A DNA stretch of 64,000 bases. Origin: Smittia aterrima. Its lineage: Eukaryota; Arthropoda; Insecta; Diptera; Chironomidae. The stretch spans positions 878,243 to 942,242 of the forward strand of contig CP093829.1 in the NCBI GenBank assembly GCA_033063855.1. The letters are read 5' to 3'. Position numbers and translations under genes: made by a program. A model generated the notes under the pieces. The model was not told the origin of the DNA. It ran no database searches and saw only the letters and a program-made list of their open reading frames with translations. Shown piece after piece: positions 10,998-21,652 of this stretch (within the stretch, counting starts at the first letter, position 1; every line of letters starts with the position of its first letter).

Positions 10998-11359
10998 GCT
11001 TGTGATCTGTTCTCTCTCAAAACATTTGAATTAAAAATTATACAGCTAAGCTGAAAAGTTAAATTAAATAAAGTCAAACTTTTTCGGAATTTAATGTCAA
11101 ACTTTTCGAGTCTCATTTTTATCGCGATTTCTAAATTTAGAACAAAGGTTGAATTTGCTTTCAGTGTCAGAGATTATGGTTCTTGTTTGTGATAACATAA
11201 AAGTGTTTTCACATAAATGAGAACTAGAGCTGCCTCATGCCAGAGAAACTTCGAGAAGAAAAGAAAGCAAAATCCGATGTGACATAAAAGAATTTTATTA
11301 TTGACTTTTCTATAAAACAAATTTTATTTCCTTGCTCTTTAACCGACAGATTTTCATGT

Positions 11360-12760
11360 TCATTCAAGCAACTTCATCAGTTCGAGATGATTGTCAATTA
11401 ACTTCATCACTTTTGCCGGATCCTTCATCAATTTCTCAGGCAAAGGATTTGGAAACTTATCAGAAATTGCTTTTATTGCTTTTTCTCTCAAATCTTCGGC
11501 TTTGTGTTCATGGGCGAACTTAAATATTTCATAAGCATTAGAATAGTTGAGCTTACTTGAAATAATTTTTTCGCATGCCGATTTCATCTTCTGCACTTTA
11601 AATTTATTGGCAATAGCCAAGTTCTCAACTGCGTTGTCTTCGTGAATTATCTCGTTTGTGTAGATGAAGTGAAGCAACGACTTGACAGCAATTGAAGTAA
11701 AATCATTGATTTCATGTTCCTTTGCTTTTCCGTTATCCTCGAAAATCTCTTTCATCACTGAGCTTCTAATGGCAAGAATATTTCGATGAACATTAAATTT
11801 CCTGTCGTCTGAGATGATCTTGAAATCAGAAAAGCGACCTGAGGTCCACAAATCTGTGATGTCTTCCACGTAAGCCGATTCAATTTTCTTGATTTTAAAT
11901 TTATCAGCCATATACAATTCTCTGTCTGGTAAGTTTTTACAAACATCTTTTCCGTAGATGTGTTGGAGCAACGGCTCAAGATTCGATGCGTTGATGAAGT
12001 CTACCTCAATTTTCGTTAAGTTGCCATATTTTGTGAAGACCTCTGACATCACTAAGCTGCGCATAGCCAGAATATTTCTGTGAACCTTAAATTCTTTGCT
12101 ACCTGAGATAATCTTGAAATCAGAAAACTGACGGGAATACCACAAATTATTAATTCCTTCAACGAATTCTTCAAGCTCAACAACTTCTTTTGATATTTTT
12201 GGTTTAAAGCATTTTTCGTCAATCGTTTTCATTAATTCCTCAAGTGATTTGTGTGTCGATTCTTCGCTATCCTCTGAGTTATAGCTAGCGGAAATGTTTT
12301 TGTTTCCGCAAAGATTGACACAAACTCCAGATCTTCCAACGAGAGGCTTCAACAAATTTGAAGATGCTGACTCGATTTTGTTGCCGCAGAATGAAACAAA
12401 TTTTAAGTTCGGCATGTCATCAAACAAATCGTCCGGCAGTGAAGTCAATCCGCAAAAACCCACACTCAATTTTATTAAATTTTCAAGTCCTTTCAGGTCT
12501 CGCTTAGAAATTTTATTGATCCCGAAACTGTCAACCGGAAATTCCAAAACCTCCAAATTAGGAAAATGCTCGTTGAGATCTCGTGGGAAACATTTAAGTT
12601 CCGCACCGAAACGAAGTTTTGTGACGTTTATGTTACTCATTCCATCAACATGCTCTCCTTTAAATGCTTTAATTATTGTTCCTGGTATCTCCTGAGCAGC
12701 TAGTACTCTGCACAAATAATCCGAAACTCCATAAAGATCGAACATACACTTGAGCTCCAT
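11360..12760 (-). CDS. LRR-BTB protein with two BTB domains, copy 2
   Basis: An intronless gene of 466 residues. It has the family layout but with an extra BTB domain: cap (1-50), leucine-rich repeats (about 60-145), a linker with KSLEELM, BTB-1 (about 203-298), BTB-2 (about 300-398) and BACK-like helices to the end. Both BTB domains begin with a LW-x-S-x-x-FSDFKII block and keep the HRNILA helix. BTB-1 is the more divergent: its KYGNLTK region and LLQHIYG differ from the family pattern, while BTB-2 keeps SLLHFIYTNEI. The simplest origin is an internal tandem duplication. A double-BTB chain could form an intramolecular pair. The gene lies head-to-tail behind copy 3, and their upstream flanks (12900-13030 and 15000-15115) match, so these two are tandem duplicates. 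Confidence 0.85.
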   Translation of the reverse strand: MELKCMFDLYGVSDYLCRVLAAQEIPGTIIKAFKGEHVDGMSNINVTKLRFGAELKCFPRDLNEHFPNLEVLEFPVDSFGINKISKRDLKGLENLIKLSVGFCGLTSLPDDLFDDMPNLKFVSFCGNKIESASSNLLKPLVGRSGVCVNLCGNKNISASYNSEDSEESTHKSLEELMKTIDEKCFKPKISKEVVELEEFVEGINNLWYSRQFSDFKIISGSKEFKVHRNILAMRSLVMSEVFTKYGNLTKIEVDFINASNLEPLLQHIYGKDVCKNLPDRELYMADKFKIKKIESAYVEDITDLWTSGRFSDFKIISDDRKFNVHRNILAIRSSVMKEIFEDNGKAKEHEINDFTSIAVKSLLHFIYTNEIIHEDNAVENLAIANKFKVQKMKSACEKIISSKLNYSNAYEIFKFAHEHKAEDLREKAIKAISDKFPNPLPEKLMKDPAKVMKLIDNHLELMKLLE

Positions 12761-12870
12761 TTCACGATGAAATTGAAAACAATTTTTGAAAGAAACTTCT
12801 TCGTTGAAAATCTAAATTAGACTGAAGAACTTTTTTGAGAACAGGATCATAAAAGCTTAATTTTCTTCGA

Positions 12871-12884
12871 TGTGTGTGTGTGTG
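12871..12884. repeat. (TG)n microsatellite
   Basis: Seven TG dinucleotides upstream of LRR-BTB copy 2, followed shortly by a second short TG-rich run near 12893. A simple repeat that is probably variable in length. Confidence 0.9.
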
Positions 12885-13390
12885 TAGTCGTTTGTGTGTA
12901 AACGTTATTTTGGTCAGTTTCAGGAAAAATCAAGAAAAATAAATTGAAAATGTTTTCTTCGGCGATATTACAAATAAGTTGATTATTTTATTATTAGCTC
13001 TTAAACAAAAGGTTCTCATTCATGCTTGTACAATAAAACCCTCCCAATCAGCCAAAGGCGAATATTTCTTAAGTCTCGAAGGAAAAACTTGAAGCAAGCG
13101 AGGCTCGTCAGATTGAAACTTGTCGTAGATTGAGTCTTCTCGTAGATTTTTCCAATGAAAATTTGAACTTATTCAGAGGAAGTGCTTCTCTTCATATTCC
13201 GAATTTAAAAATTGTATTTCGATGAATTTTCCATGACAAGTGTCCACAATTTCTGAAATGAAGTTTGCAACAATAAATAAAGAATTTTAATTTAATAAAG
13301 GAACTTTTTATTAACTAAATTCAAATGGAGTCATCGAGAGAAAGATTACATTTTGATTATTTTGTTATTCAGAGCAAAAGTTTTGATTCC

Positions 13391-14497
13391 TTATTCAAGC
13401 AACTTCTTGTACTCGCGGCGATTGTCGATTAGTTTCTTAAGTTTTGCTGGATCTTCCATCAATTTTGTAGGCAAAGGATCTGGAAACTGCTCACCAATCA
13501 TTTTGAATGCTTTTTGCTTCAATTCTTCAGCTTTGTGTTGATATGCGAACATGAAAATTTCGTAAGCGTTGTCCTGGTTGAGTTCGTTGGAAATAATTTC
13601 TTCGTAAGCAGATTTCATCTTTGGGATTATAAATTTTTGTGCGATTGTGAAATTATCTTTTGCGTTTTCTTCGTGAATGATCTCGTTTGTGTAGAGGAAG
13701 TGGAGCAAGGATTCAACAGAAATCGGACTGAAATCATTGATTTTGAGTTCTGTTTCTTCATTGTGGTCCTCGAAGATTTTAGCCATCTCTGAGCTTGTAA
13801 TGGCAAGAACTGATCGGTGAACATTAAATTCCTTGTCGCGTGAGATGATCTTAAAATCAGAGAAGCATCCGGATGTCCACATCTTCTTGATTACTTCGTT
13901 GTTGTCTTTGGCTGCGATGTCGTTTGATTTAATCGGTTTGCTGAAATTTTCGTCGATCGCTTTCATTAATTCCTCAAGTGATTTGTGTTTCGATCCTTCG
14001 ATATCCTCTGAGTTGTACCAAGCTTGAATGTTTTTGTTTCCGACTAGATTAACACAAACTCCAGATCTTCCAACGAGAGGCTTCAACAAATTTGATGATG
14101 CTGACTCGATTTGATTGCGGCAGAATGAAACAGATTTTAAGTTCGGCATGTTGGTCAGCAAATCATCCGGAAGTGAAGTTAGTCGGCAAGATGACAACCA
14201 AAGTTCTTCCAACTTTTCAAGTCCTCGCAAGTCCTGATTCGAAATTTCTTTAATTCCGCAACGAAAGAATATCAAGCATTCCAAATTCGGAAAATGTTTG
14301 TTTATATCTCGTGGAATGTATTCAAGCTTTGGTGCATTATTGAAAGAAAGTCCTGTGACGTCTACATTTGTTTTGCCGGAAAGATGTTTTCCTTTGAACG
14401 CTTTTATCACTTGATCTGGTTCTTTGATTTTTGCGCTTTTTACCAAGCACTCGTACACACCATTAACGCCAACAGAGAATCTACAGTTCACTTCCAT
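13391..14497 (-). CDS. LRR-BTB domain protein, copy 3
   Basis: An intronless gene of 368 residues, co-linear with copy 1 (1817-2926) apart from one residue near the N-terminus. Differences are spread along the protein. Domain order is cap with Cys5 and a second Cys near 17, leucine-rich repeats (about 57-145), linker, one BTB (about 202-304) and BACK-like helices. The last 60 residues are almost the same as copy 1, including the shared end REYKKLLE. The start ATG sits in the same context (CGATATGGAAGTGAA) as copy 1. No introns, signal peptide or transmembrane segment. Role unknown; adaptor or dimerisation functions are inferred from BTB alone. Confidence 0.85.
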   Translation of the reverse strand: MEVNCRFSVGVNGVYECLVKSAKIKEPDQVIKAFKGKHLSGKTNVDVTGLSFNNAPKLEYIPRDINKHFPNLECLIFFRCGIKEISNQDLRGLEKLEELWLSSCRLTSLPDDLLTNMPNLKSVSFCRNQIESASSNLLKPLVGRSGVCVNLVGNKNIQAWYNSEDIEGSKHKSLEELMKAIDENFSKPIKSNDIAAKDNNEVIKKMWTSGCFSDFKIISRDKEFNVHRSVLAITSSEMAKIFEDHNEETELKINDFSPISVESLLHFLYTNEIIHEENAKDNFTIAQKFIIPKMKSAYEEIISNELNQDNAYEIFMFAYQHKAEELKQKAFKMIGEQFPDPLPTKLMEDPAKLKKLIDNRREYKKLLE

Positions 14498-14888
14498 ATC
14501 GCAAGAACTTTGAAATAAATATTCGATTTGGACTAAACGTGGTTTTGATGAATTGACTTGAAATAAACAAATCTTCTTTGGAAAACACGATATTCAAAAA
14601 TTATTGAACCGTTACAACCTTTGAACGTTTGAAAATAAAGAAGTCAATGAAAACTTAAAGTCTTCTATTGAGAAATTATTTTTATTCATGTTCCAAGTTT
14701 GAAAAAGTTATGACGACGAGTTACCTCACAAAAGCAAAGTTTTCCATTTCAGAAATGAAATTAAGAAAGAACATTCGAATAAAAATTCTAATCTTCGTAA
14801 AAAAATTCATTTAAAATCATCATGTTTTAAGAGAAAGACTACATTTCGTTATAATTGATATTTAGCGATAGATTTTATTGTTCATTAA

Positions 14889-15010
14889 TAAGCAACCCTT
14901 GTACATCTGGTGATTGTCAATTACCTTCTTCAGTTTTGCCGGATCCTTCATCAATTTCTCAGGCAAAGGATCTGGAACTGATCAGAAATTATTTTTTATT
15001 GCTTTTGTTT
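14889..15010 (-). pseudogene. Broken 3' fragment of an LRR-BTB gene
   Basis: On the minus strand this reads as the extreme C-terminal part of the family (PLPEKLMKDPAK and the following KVIDN), but the frame is broken just before it by a small indel and a stop. It resembles the end of copy 2 more than copy 3. It lies upstream of copy 3, at the position where a further tandem copy would end. With the fragment at 1587 it shows that the array once held more copies. Confidence 0.65.
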
Positions 15011-15498
15011 CAAAAGAAAACTAAATTGAAAATGTTTTATTCGGTGACATTTCAAAGAAATTGATTAATTTATTATTAAACTTCAAATAAAGGTTCTCAT
15101 TTATGCTTGTACTTGATATTAATTCAATTAAAAATGGAAAGTTTAAGATTTTCTTTCAAGGAAAAATCTGTTTTGATGCCAAAAAGACTTCAGGCACCGA
15201 TTGCGATTTTTCTGAGTTTAATTGACCTGCATGAGATAAGCCAAAAGAGTTTTTATTGCCAAAGTTCATGAATTAACGACGACGACGATGTTTTCTTTCT
15301 CGACTCGATGACATTCGACGCTTCTGTTGTTGCTTGCGTTAGTGGAAATAAAAACTTTTTACTTTCTCATCGCGTTGACGACGCAGTTAGGAATGAAAGT
15401 TTTTGGTTCATCTGATGTAACATAAAACAATTTTATTAATGACTTTTCTATAAAACAAATTTTCTCATCCTTAAGGCAAATAAATTTTCAAAATTCCT

Positions 15499-16923
15499 CT
15501 ACTTGTTCAATGTTTCCAAGGGCTTTCGCAATTTTAAATCGCCAACACTATTTTTGCGGGTCATTTGACGTTCGCTTGCATTATGATCAACCTTGATCGG
15601 CAAGTCCATGACCATGAACGGCGAGTTGTGTTTAGATTCGTATTCCTTCACTGCTTGAGACAAAGCGATCTCAACTTGAGTCAGCTTCTTCTTCAATTGT
15701 TCTTCCTTCAAGAGAGCACCGCCTCGATTCTTAAAGCGATTTTGAAGGTCGTTCTGCTTTGCGACTTCCGCCAATTCCGATTGCAAGACTTCACGACGTT
15801 TCAAATGTTTGAAGATTGCAGAGTTCTGCTCGTAATATTCCTGAAGCAAGCGCAACTCATCTTTGTGCTTCTTCAAGGAATCTTCAGTGAAGCTGATCTC
15901 GGAATTTGAAATTGATTTGCTGATGTATCTCGCAGACTTCTGACACTTTCCCATCATTTCTGTTATTTGCGATCTCATATCCATGATCGAATCTTTGATT
16001 CTGCTTTCTTTTAAAGCTTCCCATAGTTTCTTTTCGTTCAATAATGAGAAAAGCGATTCCTCATTGATTCCGACATTTTCAGGAATTGGGGTCATATCGA
16101 GCTCCAGTCGTAGTTTCTGAACGGAGCTTAACGTTTCTTTTATCTTCTTCTTCATTGACATGTCTTTCAGATCCTGTAACTGTGTTTCTAACTGGCTGAT
16201 GGTGTCCAACGAAGGCGAAAGTTTCTTTGGATGTTTCCTTTCGAGACCCAGTGAGACTTCAGCTTCAGTCACTTCCGTTTGAAGCTTCAAAATCCTTTCA
16301 ACTCTTGCCTCCTTTATCTTCAACTTGTTTGCAATGCGTTGTTTTATTTCCTCGATGTCTTGAGATGATGGCAAGGACTCCTTGAGTTTAATTGGTCGTT
16401 CAGCAAGTTCTAAAAGTAAAAGTTTTGTTTATTTATTCGTCACTACAACAAATTACTAACTTACCTTCATTAAGAGCAATTTCTTCTGCTTGCAAAGCGG
16501 CAAACTCGTTTTCGCGCTCCTTGGATTTCCTGCGAAAAACAGCTAAAGAAGCGTCGATAGCTTCGATTCGTGGCAGCAAAGGCAATTCATCGATCGATGG
16601 AAGAATAATTTTTTCACGAAGAAAAACTTCCAGCTCGGCAGCTTCCTTGATCAAACCTTAAACGAAAAATTATTTATTTTAATTATTTATTTAATTCTTA
16701 ACATTGACTTACCTTGAATCGCTTGCTCAGCTGCGGTAATTGAGGATTTCGCTTGGCCGCTGAGATCAATCAGAAATTCTTCGTAAAAGGCAGCCATTCG
16801 ATCGTCTTCGCCTTCATTATTGTCGACTCCGTACATTTTGTTCCAGCTGTCGATGATGGCTTCGAGATGCTTGTCGTTGCCGTTGTTAAGCTTCGCTTTA
16901 AGAGCGTTGACTTGATCTTGCAT
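15499..16923 (-). CDS. feo: PRC1/Ase1/MAP65-family spindle midzone protein (fascetto-like)
   Basis: Three exons on the minus strand (16713-16923, 16465-16656, 15499-16409) give 437 residues. The protein is nearly all coiled coil with short breaks, as in antiparallel microtubule bundlers. The strongest family mark is the segment RFKNRGGALLKEEQ (near residue 380), which matches the conserved NRGGxLLKEE block of PRC1 and MAP65, followed by the E-E-x-S-x-PFMV-like stretch. PRC1/Ase1 proteins crosslink antiparallel microtubules and recruit kinesins to the central spindle. At 437 residues it is shorter than typical family members (around 600), lacking most of the basic disordered tail. An extra 3' exon could exist but the in-frame stop is clear. 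Symbol given by family and is tentative for orthology. Confidence 0.75.
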
Positions 16924-17216
16924 GATTAACTTTAATTAAAAAAGATTTTACGACTAACACTGACAAGTTTTCTAACGCAAATGAAGTGAAATGGCCGCGC
17001 AATGTCTCAAAGGTGACTGAGAATGAAGAAAGAGAAATCTGCTAAATGAGAGAATTATCAAACGATTTTGAAGTGACAAATTACAAGCTTTCATCTCTCT
17101 CGAAATCCTTTGTTTGGTGACGTCACATTTCTAGGGAATCTCTCACTTCATCGCAACAGTTTTCGAGTCATTTTTATTCATGACGAAACTGTAACACGAT
17201 AATTTCTTCTTACAAC

Positions 17217-17342
17217 AGCGAATCTTATCAAAAAGCTTTATCTTAATCTGCCGAGCCGATAAGATTTTTATTTTGATAAGAAAATTGTATAAAATCATCT
17301 TTGGCCTCAGGCAAACTCGAAGTATCTTTCGATTTTTGTAAA
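17217..17342 (+). promoter_or_regulatory. Protease 2 promoter: TATA box and four GATA motifs
   Basis: Almost base-for-base the same as 7752-7875. TATAAAA at 17288-17294. GATA motifs at 17224 (CTTATCA), 17238 (TTATC), 17258 (GATAAG) and 17274 (TGATAAG). Sequence further upstream is unrelated to that of protease 1, so the promoter block marks the left limit of the duplicated unit. Confidence 0.7.
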
Positions 17343-18277
17343 ATGAAGTTGATTCTCGTTGTGTTGGCTTTGCTGTTTGCTGTGGCATCCTCTGAAGATG
17401 CGGGCAAAGGTTTCATCATTGGAGGAGTCGATACAACGATTGAGGAATATCCTTACATGGCTGGAATTATGAACTTGGGATTTTCTTCATGTGGCGGAAC
17501 AATTATCAACTCAAGAAGCGTTTTGACAGCTGCTCACTGCATTGGCTTCAATTTCGCGCCGGCCATTTCAGTATTTGTGGGATCATCTCGAAGACGTGGA
17601 CAAGGAGGTGTCACTCATCGAGCTAATCGTGTTGTGATTCATCCAGAATATCATTATGTACCCGAACCATTCTTTGTTGAAAATGACGTTGCAGTCATTC
17701 GAACAACCAGAGAAATTGTTTTTGGACCGACCGTTCAACCGATTCCTTTGGGAGAGGACTTTATTCCATCAGGTTTGCCAGTTATGTTAACGGGATGGGG
17801 ACTCGTGGGCCATGTGAGAATATTTGACCAATTTATTTTATTTTTTATTGAAATTTTTTAATTAAAAGTCAAGCAGAGATCGCGCTGATCAACTCCAAAA
17901 GCTTGAAATGATTACAATTCCAAATCTTCTTTGTGAGCTTTTGCATATTGGAACTGGAGCAGAAGGTGTTGTAAGTGACGAAATGTTGTGCGTGCATGCA
18001 AATGGTGGGCGTGGCGGATGGTAAGAGAATTTGAATTTAATTGATTTTCATGAAATTATTTCGTTTACTTGAAATACGTAGCGGTGGGGATTCTGGTAAG
18101 TTGATTTAATCTTTTAGCGATTTTTTGAGTTCAAACATTTAATTCCTAGGCGGTCCAATAACCTGGCAAGGAACTGTCGTTGGAGTTGTTTCATGGGGTC
18201 AGCGACCCTGTGGCGTTGGACCGACAGTCTTCAAACGTGTCTCACATCACCTTCAATGGATTAAACAGCAGCTTTAA
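17343..18277 (+). CDS. Secreted chymotrypsin-fold serine protease, paralogue 2
   Basis: Exons 17343-17813, 17869-18020, 18082-18095 and 18150-18277 give 254 residues. The exon sizes are 471, 152, 14 and 128; paralogue 1 has the same sizes except for one extra codon in exon 2. It has a signal peptide, mature start IIGG, LTAAHC, Asp in ENDVAVI and GGDSGGP. The specificity position six before the catalytic Ser is Gly, as in paralogue 1. The segment after the catalytic Ser is the common SWGQ, where paralogue 1 has SWTQ, so the rim of the S1 pocket probably differs between the two. Poly(A) signal at 18300-18305. It is a direct duplicate lying about 9.5 kb downstream, beyond the right arm of the LRR-BTB inverted duplication. 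Confidence 0.88.
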
Positions 18278-18305
18278 CTGCATTTTGAACAAATTTATAA
18301 ATAAA

Positions 18306-19823
18306 TAAAAAGATCCGCTGAAGTTGAAACGACTTGAAAGCTCAACTTTTTAAAGCTTTTTAGCTTTTATGTTTAACAAATATATTTTAACTTTTTTTTC
18401 GAAAGAAATTCACCACAAAATGTGAAAAATATTCCAACGGCGGTTTCAAATTGAATTTACAGAAACTTTTAAAGCTTCGTCTTCAACTTAATTGACGGGA
18501 GTAAGAAATGCATTTAAAATGATTTTAAGAAGAAGAAAAATTGAATAATTCATCAAACATAATTAAAAGACATCAAATGAGTAAAGCGCAGATTCACTTT
18601 CGATTTCCAAGCATTCACAATGAACAAATAATTTAAAGTCATGCTTCATGAGAAACTACAAAAACAAGATGCAATCAACTTATGCAAGGTCTAGAGTAGT
18701 GACATAATGATATTTCTTAATTACTCAGTGCAGGAACTTGGAAGAAATCGTCTTCATTTGATTTAATAGCAAAAATTTTCATGAAAATTCTAGATTCAAA
18801 ATTCTTATTACATTGTTAGAGTCTACTTAAGTAAATCTTTATTTAATAATAATTTTCGCAAACCGCTCAAACTTCTTCTACTCATACGCTTGCGGAGCTC
18901 TTTTTCTAGCAGTTTCTTCTAAGCAACTTCAGTTGGTCTTCAGCTTTCAATCCGTTAACTTGATAGTTAGAGTTTCTCGTTCTATTTTTGTTGCAAATTA
19001 AGAGATTAAAAGTGTTTCATTCATTTGTGCGTAATATTTGTTAATTTGTGACACGAATTTTATGTTAATTGAAGTGCTAAAAGAAATTTTTACGAAATGA
19101 TGTCGAAAACTTTTTTTAATCTAGAACAAAACAAAAAGCAAAGAATCTTCTTAACAAGACAAATATTAAAGTTCAGTGGCTTTACCAAAACTTTAGCCTC
19201 AAGCTCTTTCATTAGACAAAAACTGTGCAAACCACTTGATCACTTTATTACTTCACTTAAAACTTGTTGAATCTGTTCAACGGTGGATGCAGAAGAGAAA
19301 AATAACGCTGTACATTTGACCTACTTGAGGAAATCTTGAAATAAATTCGGAAACATTTCATGTTTCCTCAACAAGTGAAAATAACGTTCGCTTGTGATCG
19401 AGTTTCTGGAATTCAATAACCGGCCTAATTGCAAATCAGCGCTAGCTTTCACTTCTGGTTAAAGGTCCGCATTCGTAAATCTAGCAGTAAAACGCAATGT
19501 TTGGCGCGAAAGAAAGCTAAAAACTTCCGATCGCGATGCTCCAATTAAAAGCGTTACGTTAAAGGCCGAGAATGCAATGTGGAATTGCTCTCTTCGATCT
19601 CGCGACAAACGAGCACGATTCACTTTTATGTCTGAGAAGAAAACTGGTTTCGACGTCAGTGTAATGATTTCTCTTGCAGCTAAAAGAAAGAAAGAATTTC
19701 TTTTGGCTCTCCTAACATTTCTCTCGTTCGTAGATGGAAGCGTGATCATGATCTTCATTAGGTGAACTTTCAATTGTTGTTATTTCTGTGCCAATTGAAA
19801 CTGCTGAAAGGAAAAAGTTAAAA
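18306..19823. other. Gene-free spacer upstream of the PDSS2 array
   Basis: About 1.5 kb of AT-rich DNA. Small open frames near 19459-19773 on both strands have no domain or splice support. The 3' part must contain the promoter of the first PDSS2 copy, but I find no clear TATA box. Confidence 0.4.
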
Positions 19824-21216
19824 ATGAATCCAAGCCGGTTGATCGCGACAAAGAATCTTGTGAGCAATTTCCAAATTAAATATTTGAGGCACATCACGTC
19901 TACGTCAGTGTCTTGCGATAAATTAGCGACGAAAATAGACACAAAGAACGAATGGAATCGTGCATTGAGTGAAGCCGAGAAAATTGTTGGATATCAAACT
20001 TCGTTTATGAGCCTTCGCTATCTGCTCAGCGATGAAATCACAAATCTTGCACTTCACATGAGGAAATTAATTGGAAGCACACATCCTCTCGTTGGTACAG
20101 CAAAGTAAGTCTGAAACTTTCTTTCAACTGTTAATTAGTTAATTCCATTTCCTAAATTTCCAGAACTTTAATTCATGGCCACAACAACATGCAAACTTGG
20201 GGTTTGATTGTTCTTTTGGTCTCGAAAGCAGCTGGACATGCACCGAATATTCCTGAGATGGAACAAGATAAAAGCGCTGGAGTTTTAATTTCGCAGAGAA
20301 CTCTCGCTGAAGTTGTCGAGATGGTGAGAACAGCAAATCTTATTCACACCGGAGTTTTCAATCTTCAACACATGCAAAATGCCGGCAACAACTTGTCTTC
20401 CGACTCTGACATGATCTTCGGCAATAAGATTGCTTTGCTTGGCGGAGATTATTTACTTGGAAGTGCTTGCGCTCAAATCGGAAAATTAAAGTGAGCGATT
20501 AAGTTTATTTCATTCAAAATATTTATTAACTCGTGTTGAATATTTTAAGGAATCAAGAGTTGAATGAACTAATGTGCACAGCTTTTCGAGACATGGCTGA
20601 CTCCCACTTCATCGGAGATCGAGACATTCAAAATAATCCACTGCCAGGTGATCCGTTAAAGAGACTAAACGAAACAAACACGGAAGAGATTGCAATGGAT
20701 GTCATCGACAACCTAAAACCATTCAACTTGAAAGATGTCATGGGAAGTCCTGAGAATGAGTGGACATTGCGTCACACTCTTGCGGAAGGAACTCTTCTTG
20801 GCAAGAGCTGTCAAAGTGCTTTGTTGTTGGCGAAGCAACCTGAAGACTTTCAAAGAGTCGCTTACTTCTTCGGTAAACATCTCTCGCTCGCATGGCAAGC
20901 TTCAACGGATCTCGATCCTTTCCGTCTTCAAGAACTTCCAGATCACGCCAAAATCAGTTTGATTAGTGCTCCAGTTCTCTTTCATCTCGATTACGATCAC
21001 TCACTCTATGAAGAAATCAAGAAAGGATATGAATCAGTCGATCACATTAACTACAAGAAGCTTCACGAAATGATTCTCGATGGTCCCGGAATTGATAAGA
21101 CGAAGGAACTCCAGAGCAAACACTCACTGCTCGCAATGACAGAGCTCTACAAGTTCCCACCGTCTGACGCGAGAGCTGCACTTGAGCGAATGATCATCGC
21201 CATGCAAGACAACTAA
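19824..21216 (+). CDS. PDSS2-like prenyl diphosphate synthase subunit, copy 1
   Basis: Exons 19824-20104, 20164-20490 and 20550-21216 give 424 residues. This is the all-trans polyprenyl synthase fold of PDSS2, the partner of PDSS1 in making the coenzyme Q side chain in mitochondria. Family blocks include SEAEKIVGYQTSFMSLRYLLSDE, FGNKIALLGGDYLL, LLGKSCQSALLLAK and the C-terminal DARAALERMI. The first aspartate-rich motif of catalytic synthases is replaced by LIHTGVFNL, as expected of a PDSS2-type non-catalytic subunit. The first 45 residues are basic with almost no acidic residues, consistent with mitochondrial import. First of three tandem copies; closest to copy 3. A 31-codon acidic insert (PLPGDP to DNLKPF) precedes the KDVMGSPENEW block. 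Confidence 0.88.
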
Positions 21217-21416
21217 TGATGGTCATCAAACCGTTTGTCTTTGGCATACAAGTCTCGTGATGCCAATAACATTTTTATATACGAATCATCATTTTATATT
21301 CGGTTAGGTTTGCATATCTAAACAGCAACTCCTTATGTATCGAAGAGCTGAAAAACTAAAACTGGTTCCGCAGATTTGCAATATTTATCTCCCCTAAAAC
21401 TGTCCAAATGAAAAAC

Positions 21417-21424
21417 TATAAAAG
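21417..21424 (+). promoter_or_regulatory. TATA box of PDSS2 copy 2
   Basis: TATAAAAG about 235 bases upstream of the copy 2 start codon and about 200 bases after the stop of copy 1. A start near 21450 (TTTCATT) would give a leader of about 200 bases. This suggests the copies are transcribed separately. Confidence 0.5.
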
Positions 21425-21652
21425 ACTGTCCGATCCGATTCTCGGCTTTCATTTTCGTTTCGTCCTCAGTTCTAATCGAGCGGTGACATTTAAATCACGA
21501 GAGTCGTCGAAAGGATCGAAGATAGTCGCGTGTGTGATGTGCAAGTGATTTGTCATGAAATTTTGAGAGAGACGACAAGCAATCCATTGAAACATAAGAT
21601 TTAAGAATATTTCTGTTGTGTGTGAGAAGAAAATTAAAAGAAAATAAAAAAA

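Larger units (their letters stand above)
13050..15390. repeat. Right arm of the large inverted duplication
   Basis: Reverse complement of about 1160-3265, with the LRR-BTB gene plus its 5' and 3' flanks in matching order. The far end (15130-15390) is non-coding yet remains very similar to 1160-1410, including the GAC/GTC triplet run. The arms are separated by about 9.8 kb that carries protease 1, Tpi and LRR-BTB copy 2. Confidence 0.85.
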
